NCBI GenBank assembly: GCA_030407085.1
Contig: CM059582.1
Location: 67,327,501-67,391,500 of the forward strand
Reading direction: 5' to 3'
Source: Trichopria drosophilae
Taxonomy: Eukaryota; Arthropoda; Insecta; Hymenoptera; Diapriidae
DNA length: 64,000 nucleotides
A program made the translations under genes and the position numbers. Shown here in pieces: positions 32,604-45,107 of the stretch. The notes beneath the pieces are model-generated. The model saw nothing but the letters and a program-made list of their open reading frames with translations. It was not told the DNA's origin and made no database searches. How positions within the stretch are numbered: position 1 is the first letter of the stretch; each line of letters opens with the position of its first letter.

Positions 32604-34987
32604 GTTGATTCGAGTAAATGGAATATATCACCCAAATTCGCACATCAAATCACGCTATAAAAGTATCATAAAATATCATTAAATATCGGATGCGACACTT
32701 GAAACATTTTATCATTATCGCGGATATTGCTAAAGTTTCGCTAAACCCTTATAACCAAAAATGGCGGTAGTCTACCAGCAAATACCTCGTGAGTATTGTA
32801 GAGGTATTTAATACTTCACCCAAATAAAATATCTCAAGTATCGTGCACATATCGCGTTATTTCATTGCGTAATATTGCGTAAGGCTGATATTGCAATATG
32901 ATACAAATATCATGCATGTATAGCGTAAGTTCTTTTGTTTGAAATATTTTTGATAGATAGTGACGGGGTCTGAGAGAGAGCTGATTCACAGATACATACG
33001 AATGATGAATTTAAATCATCATTGAATTACATATATAATATATATGCGATACTTACCTTTGAACAGTTCATACATTGCACGGAAATCTTATAGGATACAA
33101 TAAAATACCACGAAATAAAAACAGTACACGGGACTTCTTCAATGAGGAATAAATTTTCTTTCTCTTCAAATATTTTTTAAAATAGACTAATAATTTGTAA
33201 ATATGTACATACATTGTTACCAAAACTATGTTCCATTGCTTATTAAGCCGCTTCGCGCATTAAAAAAGGTGTAATAATTTTCTGTGTGCGAAGTGAAAAA
33301 TCACCAGGGTTCATTGAAGCATTTTGCATACTGAAAACTGCGATATTGGTCTTCGTGTACAGAGTTTAAAAAATTATGTTTGTATAAAAAAATATTCCGC
33401 ACTTTAACTGAACGTAGTGAATATTTATTAAAGTTATAGCGACCAAATTTCTCGTCAATACGTTTAGCACTATATTGTTTTCTCCACCCAGAGCCCAATA
33501 TGGCGGGTGAGAATATATACATACCTGTGAGTATGGTAACGTGAATGTGGCAATTGGATGATTAGAAATTAAATAAACACACAAAACTTGCTGCGCATCC
33601 GCGGGTATTCTCCCAGTATTCAAAAATGGATTGCGAGTGGATTCAGAAGGATTCAGAAGGATTCAAAATTTTATCCCTGCGAGTCCAAAAATAATTTCTG
33701 ATAATATTTAATCTCCCCAAATGCAGAAAATATAATTCACGTTAATCTCAAATCATCCTCTTGAATCCAAAAATAATATCGTCAAAAATAGAAATATAGA
33801 TGAATGCTTCGGAATAAAAAAAAACGCACATGTGCCGAACGATATTTTTTTACATGAGCGTGTGGAAAATGCGTCCGAAAAAAAATGAAAAGTGCTATTT
33901 ATGTTTCGATTTGGCATGACCTAACTTAGGTCTGATTATATTTTGGAGTCGATTCATACTAGGTTCTGGGGAAATCGATTTAAAAAGCTTAAAAAGAACA
34001 CGTTTTTTGGTTTTCTTTTCGAAAATACATATCACACGAAAACACGTTTCGAATAGAAAAGATAGAGCATAAAATTCTCTTCAAAAAAAGGTTATTGTTA
34101 GGTGTTGTCATTTATAATACTTCGGCTGGTCTGCGGTCGGGGTCGAAGTTTTGAAAATGCTCATTTTCAAATTTTACACATTTAAGATACACTACATTAT
34201 TATAATATATCAAACTATGTTTAAACTCCTCCCCGGCCCTAATTCCTGACTATGCTGCAAAGAGAATGTTCTCATAAACGCAAATTTTTCAACCGAGGAT
34301 CGATAATACGAATATCGTATTGTAGGCAACCGGGTTGTAGACACCCGGGTCGAAGGCACTAGTTTTAATTGTTATTTCAAGGTTGTCAAAGTCCCTTTGG
34401 GAAAAACTGCAGGAGTCTTACACGTCAAACACTACTGAACTTTTCTCTCCGTGTATATTTCCGGCTCGTGGGCGAACGTATACTTTAAGCTCTTGGCAGG
34501 TAATACACTATTTAGTACATATTATTTCGGATTGGGAGACTTCACATCCACCCCTCGCCCACGAACCCCCATCCTCTCCCGACTCTTTCACTTCTTATTT
34601 AATGATCAATTCATGTCTGAACTATCCGCACAGAAATACAAAACAGTAGTTTTCGATACACAAGGGTGTAAAACTAATACTTTTGAACACTCGGGTGATC
34701 GGTGTGCATTCGGATCGGCTGTATAAAAGTAGTACTTCATACACTAGTAGAAAAATTACTATTTCATAATGAACATTTTTAAAAGTCAACCTATCATGCA
34801 AAATACGAGAATGGAAACCGAGTTTTCACGTTTTTGCTTCATCTTAAAGGTTGAAAGACTGAGGCCAATTGATTAAATGAGATCCTTTGTTGAAATTGTC
34901 AAAAATTGTCAAAAATCAAAAGTCCAGGAATATGATTATATATATCAAGTATACGAGTGTCAAATTATTTCGTTTGCGGATCTTTAC
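31761..34987. other. Non-coding stretch
   Basis: No gene recognised. It contains a short hairpin AAATACCTC...GAGGTATTT near 32780-32811. A local series GTAGGCAACCGGGTTGTAGA ... CACCCGGGTCGAAGGCACTAG lies near 34323-34364, and a GGATTCAGAA doublet near 33640. Confidence 0.4.
32524..32602. repeat. (TA)n microsatellite, about 39 repeats
   Basis: Uninterrupted TA dinucleotides. Confidence 0.98.
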
Positions 34988-35100
34988 CTTCCAGTGGTGC
35001 AATTTCATATAATTTTCTTTTCAGCTCTTCTACTTTCCACTCGTAGCCTTCAGTCGTGACACAACAAGCCACTAGAGCCGCAATTCTTTTCATATTCCAT
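34988..35100 (-). CDS. Short exon-like segment with both splice signals
   Basis: On the minus strand an acceptor (GACAATTTTACAG, ending 35101) and a donor (GAAG|GTAAAG, GT at 34987-34986) bound 113 nt with one frame open throughout. That frame reads NMKRIAALVACCVTTEGYEW, then a basic amphipathic segment VEELKRKLYEI. Its Met followed by a hydrophobic stretch could also be a short signal sequence. No family recognised, and no partner exon was found nearby. Confidence 0.25.
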
Positions 35101-35256
35101 CTGTAAAATTGTCATTGAATATTGCTAAATGTTTTATATGAACGAATTTATGAAATCTGACAGAGAAATGATTTGAAAAAAAAAGTTTGCAAAGGGTCCA
35201 CAAAGCTTCCTTATAAATTTGTCCGCAATGTAAATACAAGTGGTTGTGTGTATTAA

Positions 35257-35797
35257 GGGCCCTCGAGCGTATAAAAAAGCGAGAAAATTTTGCATGGATC
35301 TTTAAGAAATGTGAATAATTTTCCAGATAATTTTTTTGTACAAAATATTCCTTATTTATTTGGCTTCCGGGTGAGTGTTGTTGGATAAATTCTGCTGCTA
35401 GGAAATAATTAACCCTTAGTTCCGACGGCTAATTTAATGAATTTCCCTCCCACTACCTAAGCCACTTGAGTTCTGTCATTTAAAAATGGTTACAGTTGTG
35501 AAATTTATAAAGTACCATTTTCTCTCGGGTCGAAAACGACCCATGCGTCAAAACTATAGGTTAAAAATAAATAAAAATTCCAAGATATCAGGCGCAAAAT
35601 GACAGATACTCTAACCTGCCATTCTGTTCATAACTTGTTGATGAACTTTTAGATACTTTCTGAATTCATCAAAACTCATTCACCAGAAAGCCAAAAAAAT
35701 AAGGAATATTTTTGTAAAAAAAATACTCTGGAGAATTATTCGCATTTCTTAAAGATCCGCGCAAAAATTTGCTCGCTTTTTTGCAGCTCGAGGACCC
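35257..35797. mobile_element. TTAA-flanked MITE family D, copy 1 (541 bp)
   Basis: Left end GGGCCCTCGAGC and right end GCTCGAGGACCC are inverted repeats. The similarity runs inward about 100 bp (AAAGCGAG, GATCTTTAAGAAATG). TTAA flanks both ends (35253-35256, 35798-35801). Related copies lie at 42345 and 56402. Confidence 0.85.
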
Positions 35798-35801
35798 TTA
35801 A

Positions 35802-36195
35802 ATAACGATTGGCAATTTATCATCTAATATTCGCAAAAATGTTATCATTGTAATTAAGCCATCGATTAACCCTTTTACGACGGGCCGGACACATTTTGTG
35901 CATAAAGTTCACCGCTCTGCCTAACGATGTTACGGTCATCAAAATTCTTCAGCCATCATTTCTTACGTATTTTTGTCTGCTCTTTCAGATTCTATTGACG
36001 AAATTCACCCAAATCTCTTCTTAAAAAAAATGCAGTTGATTTTTTACAAAAAAAACACGATTTTTTCAAAAAATGTTTTCATAAATCTAAGATTTTTACT
36101 CAAAAAGAGCTACGTAGAAAGCATGCAAATGCATAATATCGCGTCCAAAATAGTTCAGCTTTCAAATGCTACCACTCGCTTTTCAACATTTCAAA
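35802..36195. other. Non-coding stretch before the BEL remnant
   Basis: AT-rich with poly-A runs. Nothing recognised. Confidence 0.5.
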
Positions 36196-39100
36196 ATGGC
36201 GGCCAAACGCATTATTGGACGAGGGTCGACCGTAACTCTTATAGATAGATCAACCACGAGACAAACAGGCGTGACAGGTCCTCGTGTAAATATAGCGTTA
36301 AGAGGACTTAGGGACAGAGAAGCGACTGTGGTGGGGAGTGAGTAATTGGAAATCGAAATTGAGGGTACCTGTGTTAGATATAGGATACAGAATGTTATGT
36401 CAATACCGGAACTACACCTACCATCACAGTCGCTTCCGGAGAAAATAGTTCGGAGGGTAAACGCGAAAGAAAATGTGGACCTAGAACCATACGTCCAAAC
36501 TCGCGCGACGTTATTAATAGGGCAAGACAATTTGAATTTAATCGCGACCCGCGAATTGCGCTAGCTCGAAAGAACCGGTTTCGCGATATCTCGTTCGAAT
36601 TTAGGATGGTCATTACACGGCTTCGCGCGACAAGATGCAGACGACGGTAATTTGGTAAATGCAATGAATACGACGACTGATATATACGTTGAAATAACTA
36701 GCGAAGAAGAAAAAATTGACGATTTAATGAGACAATATTTTGAATTGGAGTGTCCGGGGTCAAGCGGGGGGAATGTCGGGCGCGAACGACGCGACCGAGC
36801 AATTAATTTATTAAACTCTTCCAGTCGGCAGGTGGGAAGTAGGTTTAATTTGGAAAGAAGGGCCATTTCCAAAAGTAGACAGTTTACCGAAGGCTAAAAA
36901 TCAACTCGCTTCATTAGAGCGTGAACTAGATGCGATCCCGTATACGCTGCGATGTACTACACAGAAATGGACCGGTTGATAGCGAATGGATATGCGGAAA
37001 AGGTCCAGAGTGGTAAACAATCTGAAAATAAATGGTATCTTCCGCACTTCGGGGTGCAGAGTAGTACAAAACGGGGTAAAGTTCGAATAGTATTCATCGG
37101 GAGTTAGTTTCAACGATCTTCTAGAGACTGAACCGGATTTATTGCAAGCATTGCCCGGAGTTCTTTTGCGATTCCGTCAGTACTCCATCTCCGTAAAAGC
37201 TGACGTGAAAGATATGTTTTTGAATATTCGAATTAGATCGGAGGATCGCGCGGCTCAGAGGTTCCTGTGGCGCAGAAAAAATCGTACAATAGAGCCGGAA
37301 GTCTACGAAATAACCCGTCTAGTTTTCGGAGCTAGGTCCTCTCCGTGTAGTGCAATGTATATTAAAGATAAAAATGCACAACGTTTTGAATCTACGAAAT
37401 CAGATGCTGTTAAAGCAATAATAAAGAATTGCTACATGGATGATTTCCTGGCGAGCCGCAAGACGGTACAGGAAACGGCGCGACTGGTCAGGAACGTGAT
37501 AGATGTAAACGCGTCAGGGAATTTCAAAATGTATGGTTGGGCATGCAATGATGATGCGGCATTATTTGGAATAGGAGCAGCAGGGACACAGAAAGGTTGT
37601 TTAATTGTACGAGGGAAAGAACGGGTGTTGGGCCTCTTCTGGGACAAACACGAAGATAGTTTAGCGTTTCTCTTGAATATGTCGCGAATACCTAAGGAGC
37701 TTCTCTCTCGTGAGCGAAAACCTACAAAACGCGAATGTCTCCGGGTAATGATGTCGATTTTCGAGCTGTTGGGATTTCTATCGCCGTTAACGACAAAATT
37801 GAAAATCCTTATGCAAAGAATCTGGCGCAGTAAAATCGGATGGGATAATAAGCTTGGAGATAAGGAGTTCCATGGGTGGAAATATTGGGTACATTACCTT
37901 ACGAGTGCGAGTGAGTTGCACCCCGTTGCCTTACCCCTTCAATCGCTTATGATACCGTAGAGTTGCACGTATTTTGCGACGCGAGTTTGGAGGCATACGC
38001 GAGCGCTGGGTACTTACGAGTGGTCCGCGAAGGAGTACCGTTACGAATAACATTCGTATCGGCCAAAGCGAGGATTGCTCCGTTAAAACCTCTTTCCGTA
38101 CCCCGATTGGAACTTCAGGCCGCTTTAACAGGCGCTAAGTTAGCAGATACTATAAGAAATGAGTTAGAAATACCAATCGATCGACGCGTGTTTTGGAGCG
38201 ATTCCGCGACTGTACTCCGATGGATCAGTTCCGAACCGCAAACGCGCCAAGTATTCGTGGCAAATAGATTAGGCGAAATCGGCGAATTAACCGGCCTATC
38301 GGAATGGCGGCACGTACCGTCGCATTTAAATCCGGCTGATATTGCGACGCGATGGAAAAACGCATCTAATCGTGCGGAGTTGTCATGGCTAGAGGGTCCG
38401 AAATTTCTTTTCGGCGTGGAAAGCAGATGGCCCATGGAGGAACCACTCGATGAGGCTCGTAAGAAAACTATCGACACGATGGAATTACGTATGGGTTTCA
38501 CGAGCGTGGTAGTGAATGAAGACCGGTACTTTCCGGTCACGGGGACGTTGTTAGGTTGGCGTATTAGTTGTATCACGTCGTATACGAGCGGCTATCGCAC
38601 GTTAGAAGCATCAAACTCCGTCAGGGGTGTCCGTAGAAATGACGATACAAGCCGAACAATATTGGTATCGCGAGATCCAGAGCGATTGTTTCGGGCCGGA
38701 ATTGCAGGCTGTTCAGAGAGGTCGCGAAATAAGTAAGGATAGTAAAATCGCGAACATGAAATCATTCGTTGATAAAATGGGAATATTGAGGGCCAGTGGG
38801 TGCGTAACGGAAGTATTAGGAGTGCGGTTCGAAAATAGTCCAATAATACTTTATGGTAAGCATTGGGTAACTAGGCTACTTCTCATAGATTGTCACCGAC
38901 ACTTCTGGCATGCGATCCACGAAACGGTAGCAAATGACGTGCGACGAAAGTTCCACATAATAGGGCCTAGGAGCGCATTACGTTCGATCGTAAGCAAATG
39001 CGTAATTTGCAAATTGCGCAGAGGCAAACCACAAGATCCACGAATGTCCGCAATCCCAACCTGCCGACTAGCGTACAATAAACCTCCATTCGCGCACTGC

Positions 39101-39982
39101 GGCGTGGATTATTTCGGGCCGACGGAAGTCAAAGTCGGTCGTCGTCGAGAAAAACGCTGGGGGGTGTTATTCACTTGCTTGACCACGCGAGCAATTCATT
39201 TGGAATTATCGCATTCCTTAAGCGCGAATTCGGCAATTATGGCGATACAACGTTTATCAGCACGTCGCAGATGTCCTCGGGTATTATACAGCGATTGTGG
39301 TAAGAATTTTAAACGGGCAGACGTAGAACTTAGGGACGAAATCTCTAAAATGGATCGATAGAAACAGACTGATTATGCCGTAAGCAAAGGCATTGAATGG
39401 AAGTTTAACCCGCCAACGGCACCTCACATGGGAGGTGCTTGGGAACGCCTGATCTGATCGGTGAAGACAGCGCTAAAAGCTATATTGAAAGATCAGGCGC
39501 CGAAAGAGGAGACTTTGCTTACGGTATTGGCAGAAATAGAGTATTCTGTGAATTCGAGACCATTGACCCATGTATCGATAGACCCGCGCGACTCGGAGGC
39601 ATTGACTCCTCACCACTTCTTGTTGGGGGCACGGAATATAGATGCGGTGGTAAACGTATATGACGCTCAAAGACTAGACTTCAGGAAACAGTGGCAACTG
39701 GCACGAGCGTTCGCTAATGCCCTTTGGAAAAGATGGTTGCACGAATACCTCCCCACGCTGTTACCTCGCAAAAAATGGCACCAAACTGACGAAAATCCCT
39801 TAAAGGCAAATGATTTGGTGTTGATTGTAGATTACCAGTCGCCTAGAAATGTTCGAAAACGAGGAACGGTTGTGGAGACGTATCCGGGAAAAGATGGGGA
39901 AATTCGCGTAGTAAAGGTACGTACGACGTCAGGGATACTTATGCGGCTAACGCGTAAACTCATTCGATTGATTTCTGGTTAA
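36196..39982 (+). pseudogene. pol: BEL/Pao retrotransposon pol, 5'-truncated and broken
   Basis: Order of blocks: the protease-to-RT linker of BEL elements (VTLIDRSTTRQTGVTGP; LIGQDNLNLIATRELR), then RT (37140-37950) with an intact YMDD box at about 37434. RNase H and the Pao peptidase/linker region follow (HVFCDASLEAYASAGY; SVPRLELQAAL). Integrase comes last, with HFWHAIH, CVICKLRRG, CGVDYFGP, LYSDCGKNF and [10 protein letters not shown], ending in the DUF5641-like tail. In-frame stops lie at 36343-36345, 36562-36564, 39359-39361 and about 39456. Frameshifts lie near 36855, 37090, 37940 and 38625. Gag, the 5' end and clear LTRs are missing. Confidence 0.9.
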
Positions 39983-40347
39983 TAAGGAAATAGGTCTACC
40001 AAAGAGAAAGCATTGTTTCACATCTCACATAGTTATTAATTTCTAAATATTACTATATGGTTCCGAATGCCTGTAATTCATGTAATAGATTGCAAGCGAT
40101 TAGCGTTAGAGCGCTAGATGTTGTACGCGTACGAGAGTGCTACAAGTTACGAAACTGTAGGTCGTCAATATTTCGTCGTAGTATGTTGTACAGCTACAAT
40201 GGTACGCTAGCAGGGTGGATGGTTATCTCTGATAGTTATTATTTATTTTTTTCAAATTTTTAATATTATAATTCGTAACATTTATATTAGAGCGTTTTCT
40301 GGTAAATGGGAGAAAAGTGCCTAAGATAACCGGTATATATAACCGGA
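39983..40347. other. 3' flank of the BEL pol remnant
   Basis: No recognised gene. It may be the 3' untranslated region of the BEL element. No matching 5' LTR sequence exists upstream of 36196, so LTR boundaries cannot be set. Confidence 0.35.
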
Positions 40348-40430
40348 TAATACGGTACCCGGCGTGGGTTTTTTCCCACATTGGTGGGTTTTCCCCACGT
40401 CATTGCACACCCGAATGGGGGTACCTCATA
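40348..40430 (-). repeat. 83-bp block shared in inverse orientation with 20819-20900
   Basis: Contains GGTACCCGGCGTGGGTTTTT, TCCCACATTGGTGGG and CCCGAATGGGGGTACCTC. On the minus strand it aligns with 20819-20900 throughout. Confidence 0.7.
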
Positions 40431-40606
40431 AAATAAATGATGTGATCTGTTAGGTAATTAGCTATAAGGGACCTTCCAATAATTGATGACGATATCGGTA
40501 ATATAGGAATCGATTGCATATTGACTGTACACGTCGGTTTTTGAATTCTGTGAAAGGTGAAGAACAGTGTAAAGGCGATTTGAGTGACGGTAATCGATCG
40601 AAAAAA

Positions 40607-40607
<1 letters not shown>

Positions 40608-40674
<67 letters not shown>
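40608..40674. repeat. (TA)n followed by (GA)n microsatellite
   Basis: TA repeats from about 40610 to 40642, then GA repeats to about 40674. Confidence 0.95.
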
Positions 40675-40676
<2 letters not shown>

Positions 40677-40766
40677 GCAACTTTGTCGAAGGAGGGAGAA
40701 TGTTACGAACAGATCCAAATTATCTTCATGAGTTACAATGCGTTGTTTTTAAAGTGATCATTCCTG

Positions 40767-40769
<3 letters not shown>

Positions 40770-40799
<30 letters not shown>
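40770..40799. repeat. (TA)n microsatellite
   Basis: About 15 uninterrupted TA dinucleotides. Confidence 0.95.
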
Positions 40800-40802
<3 letters not shown>

Positions 40803-40826
40803 GTAATAATAATAAACATATATATT

Positions 40827-41110
40827 GTAACGCGAGGTGCGGGGATGATATCCCGAGGCGCGGTAATGTACGAGTTGGTGGGAGTCATGGGCCGCGGTCA
40901 ATGACCTGTTTTGGCGCCGCGCTTTGTTTGCTCTTGGTTCCCCGGCACTTACTGCATAGTCCGTGGACGGTACGCACGTGAAAATCGGCGATTCTATATT
41001 ATTCACATTGTGTTCGATAAAAATCTCCGTGTTTTTAAAATATAATAAACCTTCTCAAATTTGCGTTATTATTTTCGCCAAGAACCTTCTGTGTGCGACT
41101 CTGAGGCAAA
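40827..41110 (+). other. GC-rich, LTR-like block
   Basis: Begins TGTAACGCGAGGTGCGGGGA, is much richer in GC than its surroundings, and later contains AATAAACC followed by a T-rich stretch. That pattern resembles the U3-R layout of a BEL-type LTR. With no second copy in the window, a solo LTR or the 3' LTR of the BEL remnant is only a guess. Confidence 0.2.
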
Positions 41111-41634
41111 AACAATTATAAATCCAAAAAACTCCAAAATAACGGTTTTTTTAGCGTTTTTTTTTTCAAGATAGCGGCTTTAATATGTCTGAGCGCCAAA
41201 TTTTACCATCATATTCGGGTTCAAGAGGCAAAAATACGCCGGAAAAACCTAGTTACGATTTTTGTCCGAGGGTGGACGTCTTTCCGAAGGTTCACCTATA
41301 GTACATTATGTCACTATGGCATATTTCGCACGTATGGCATACGATATTTTATGTAAAATAAAATTCCTTCGCTAGTATAGCAGCGTAACATGTTAATTGT
41401 GGGTAAGGCAGGTTCGCTTAGATATACTACGTTAATGGTTCACATTTGCAGTCAGTCATTACAAAACAAACTACCAATCCAAAATGCGGTTTTAAATTAC
41501 TCGAACATTTCGTTTAAAAATGACTTTTTTTTCTTAGAAATGGACTATTCATTAAACTTATTTATTTATCTATAATTGATTATAAATAGTTCCAATTTTG
41601 GAAGCTTCGGAAAATTAGCAGCACTAAATTTATA

Positions 41635-41889
41635 TTAATACCTCAAATATTTTATGTCCTCTTCCCCATTAGAGTCTTCTTTTGTATATTTCAGGATTAA
41701 ATATTTTGCTACATTTTTCTTGTCACTATTTCTGTAATACTCCTGGCATGAACATTCTCGACATTTGTCTTTCAAATTTGTATCTACATCGTTTATAGTC
41801 CTCATCATATTCATTGCTTCCTCATACTCAGTATTTATGTCAACCAGACAGCAACCTTCAATAATGTACAAAAAGATAATAGAATACAC
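41635..41889 (-). CDS. Small unassigned Cys-rich ORF
   Basis: An 84-codon minus-strand frame with no ATG at its start (first codon GTG). A possible splice acceptor, TTGTACATTATTGAAG, lies a few codons in. The peptide has a CC pair, then CRECSC, and ends in a Lys/Asp-rich tail. The CX2C followed by a KYLI-type helix is faintly like the C-terminal half of insect chemosensory proteins, but one of the four expected cysteines is not where it should be. Treated as hypothetical. Confidence 0.2.
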   Translation of the reverse strand: MYSIIFLYIIEGCCLVDINTEYEEAMNMMRTINDVDTNLKDKCRECSCQEYYRNSDKKNVAKYLILKYTKEDSNGEEDIKYLRY

Positions 41890-41899
41890 TATTTAGACT

Positions 41900-42340
41900 A
41901 TAATCATCAAGCGGGTGCTTAATATACAAGAAGAAAAAAATTCTCTCGCTCGATCTTGTACCAGATTTACACTGCACTGAAATTTACAAAAAAAAAATTC
42001 TTAACATATTTGTAAATAGATTTAAGTGGGCGTCTAAAATTTTGTATTTCGATTTTCATTATGATGCAAGGGTGAGGAAAAATGACATTTTTTTAATTGA
42101 GGAAGTATATGAGCCAAAGACCATGGTCTTCTTAAACTTTATACATCTCCTTTTGTATCGACATAAATAGACGGAATCTGATCTGAAAGTTTCACGTTTG
42201 GGCGTCGAACTCGACGACTCAGTATAAGGAAAACTCAAACCTCAAAATTTGATATCAAACCTCAAAATTTGACGTCAAACTTTCACGAGGAACCTATTTC
42301 TGTAAAGAGTTTCTGAAAAAAGTGTCTAAAAAATGAATAA
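41900..42340. other. Non-coding stretch
   Basis: Contains a direct repeat CAAACCTCAAAATTTGA (about 42237-42275). No gene. Confidence 0.4.
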
Positions 42341-42344
42341 TTAA

Positions 42345-42749
42345 GAGCCCTCGACCCTACGAAATAGCGAGAAATTTTTGCGGAGATCTTCCAGAAACAT
42401 GAATCATTTTCCAGATAATTCCTTTCTATGAAAATATTTCTTATTTAATTTGTTACCAAATAAGAGATTTTCGATTAATTCTGCAGCTTGGAAATATATA
42501 AAAATACAAAAATACGAAGCGCGCATGAAACTTACAAAAATGAAATAGGTACCCTTACTTGACATGGTGTTCATAACTTGTATGTTTATATTTCATTAAT
42601 TTTTAGTAAAAGAATTTTTCCAAAGTCACTTATTCGCTAACAAATCAAATAATTAATATTCTAGTTAAGAAACTACCTAGAAAATAATTATTAATATGCT
42701 AAAGAGAAGCAAAAAAAAATATCTCGATTTTTCGCACTCTTGAGTGCTC
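42345..42749. mobile_element. TTAA-flanked MITE family D, copy 2 (405 bp)
   Basis: Left TTAA (42341-42344) then GAGCCCTCGACC. The interior matches copy 1 (TAGCGAGAAATTTTTGCGG, CATTTTCCAGATAATT, TTCATAACTTG). The right end TTGAGTGCTC is a degenerate inverse of the left, and TTAA is lost on that side. Confidence 0.7.
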
Positions 42750-42789
42750 TCACGTCGAGTTTTGAACTAAGAGAAATGCAGTTCTCTTG

Positions 42790-43135
42790 AAATCTCTAGC
42801 GTTAGGCTAGATAGGAAGGAGGCAACATAAAACCACAAGTTGTTATACGATTGGACACTATTGCGGGAATATGCAGAAATATTTTCATCTATATCCGGTC
42901 TGGTTCTGCTAACCCTATAGAGTCTTATTAGATTTAGAATTAAGGTGAATACAGTTGTCTAGGGAGCTCTCGCGTTAAGCTGGATATGAAGGACTCAAGG
43001 AGCAAGTAGTCGTGGAAGAGTTGCTCGAGTCTATTCCATGGAGCAAAAAGGAACATTTCTGTCTATATCCAAGAGTATCTAATTCGGTTCGGTTAAGCCT
43101 GTTGAGTTATATTGGGATAACTAGTAGAAAATGTA
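42790..43135. repeat. Diverged direct duplication of about 172 bp
   Basis: Two successive copies share CTAGCGTTAGGCTAGATAGGA / CTCGCGTTAAGCTGGATATGA and TCTATATCC...CTGGTTC...GTTAAGCC-type blocks. Non-coding. Confidence 0.45.
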
Positions 43136-44489
43136 CACCGAAAAAACAAAATATCACCGAGTCATCTGACATCACTGGCCTTTAAAGGAAAGCTTTGTTT
43201 TCACACTAGACCATCTGGTATTCCCATGAGCTCAGTTTTTTAGGAGCTAGTTCTGTGAGACTTGAGTCGGTGATTTTTCCTCCTCTCAGTGTTCATTGTA
43301 ATCATTTCTTGTTTGTAAAGAAAAACATTTGTATTTTTTATTTAAAGTGTATATATGCTTGGACTTGTTTAATGCTCAGGAGACCTTATCAGTGCAAATT
43401 AATGAAATTACTCGTAAATAATAAAATTAGCATATTCTAGGTCTGTACAGAATCCGCAGAACCAGATCGGACATGGATATTAGATAGTCTTCTTTCTTGC
43501 TACCGGAGCAGACTAGAATTGAGCAACAATTGCTGGCTAATTGTTACGTCTCTCATATTCCGCTTCCGATAGCCACGCTTTGGAGAAGTATTTTCCCCTT
43601 AGCTTAAAATGTATAGGATTGACAAAACATGATTGGGTGTAGACAGAAATGTTTCTTTTTGCAGCTAGAAAGGAATGGAGTCAAACAATTACTGGCTGTT
43701 ACGGCCTGTATGCCAGAGAAATAATGAAGTATCTACACTGATAAGTTGAATTTGCTGCATTTACTTTATTGCTACATATAGAAAGTTAGCGATGATAAGG
43801 AATAGTTGGTAAAAGATGTTGAGAAACTTAGATGTGCCAAATAAAACTTGTAAAGATAGCTGAGCAGGTTTGCTGTCAGTTTTTACCTGGCATTTTTTAC
43901 CTGTGTTTTGCGTCTTTCATATGAATAAACTATCTTTTATATATGTTATCCACATCCGGATGCATTATAATTATTATAATTAATTTTTTAGAATGTATAA
44001 GGATGAATGTTGCGGAACCTTACTGAGGAGTCCTACGCATATTCAAGGACGAAACGTTCAATTTTTTTTTTTACATTTTAATAGTACAGTGACCGATTTT
44101 ACCAAGAAACACTGCTTTACTAAATTATTTTTTACCTGTCTTTGAGGAAAATGAGTACCTGTAGTTAATTTTTTCCCGTGTATTTATACTAACGCGAGGA
44201 CCTTTCAGTTGTTTCAATTCGAACCCATAAATGAATAAGGAAATAAGGGCGTATCTCAAGAAATGCCCTTTTCCCGTAAAATGGGTATTTTTAAACTGCT
44301 TATCGAAACGTATAAGTCGTAATAATTTGAAGCCGGTATCACTGAAATTGCATTCGGAATGACTGATTTCAGTCAAAAGGGCATGATTCAAAAGAATTGA
44401 ACTTGACATCAAAAAAACAAAAATTAAGAATGTCAAAACTATCTCGACGTTTATGGATACAGCTAATGCTCCGTGTTCACGGATTTATG
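43136..44489. other. Non-coding stretch
   Basis: No gene recognised. Open frames lack family signatures. Confidence 0.4.
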
Positions 44490-44808
44490 TGTACGGAAAA
44501 ATATAATCCGATAGAAATTCCGGAACTCGTTCAGAAGTTGCGGATATGAGAAAAACTCTACAAAATTCTCATGACTTTTGGTAAATTATTTCGAACTGTT
44601 CCCTAATAATTCCCGAATCAAGCGCATAAGTTTTTACATGTGATGAGTCCACAGAAATTCGGTCGATTAGTAAAATATTGTAGAAACTTCTAGAAAAATT
44701 CGGTGACATATACACTGAAGTAAATGGGAATGCCTTTAACATTTTTCTCCTATCCTCAAAATCCGAACGAGTTCGGGAATTTCTATAGGATTATTTTTTT
44801 GCGTGTGC
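44490..44808. mobile_element. MITE-like element with about 40-bp inverted ends
   Basis: Left AATCCGATAGAAATTCCGGA and ACTCGTTC match, in inverse, right-end GAACGAGTTCGGGAATTTCT and ATAGGATTATT. Size about 320 bp, non-coding. Target duplication not clear. Confidence 0.65.
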
Positions 44809-45107
44809 CGATTGTTATCATTCGTTAATCACTTTGAATAAAATTGTACTCGATGAGCCATCTCTTAGCATACCAACGTGACGAGCTTTTTTAAACTGTA
44901 GAGTCGGTACTCTCATCGGCATGCATTCCCGACATTATTATTAGATCCTATGTTACCATGTTGAGGCGGTCAAATTAAAGTATTGCAGTTGTATTCTATG
45001 AGACCCAAAATTTAAACGCTAATATCTCATCATTCGCTGTTTTCCGAGATACGCCCTTATTTTTTAAGTCTTCAAATGCCCATGTATGTAAAGTTTCGCC
45101 TGTTTAA

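Noticed and set aside
36183..36872. Minus-strand frames of 89-115 codons
   Set aside because: They are antisense shadows of the BEL/Pao pol remnant, which has clear family motifs on the plus strand.
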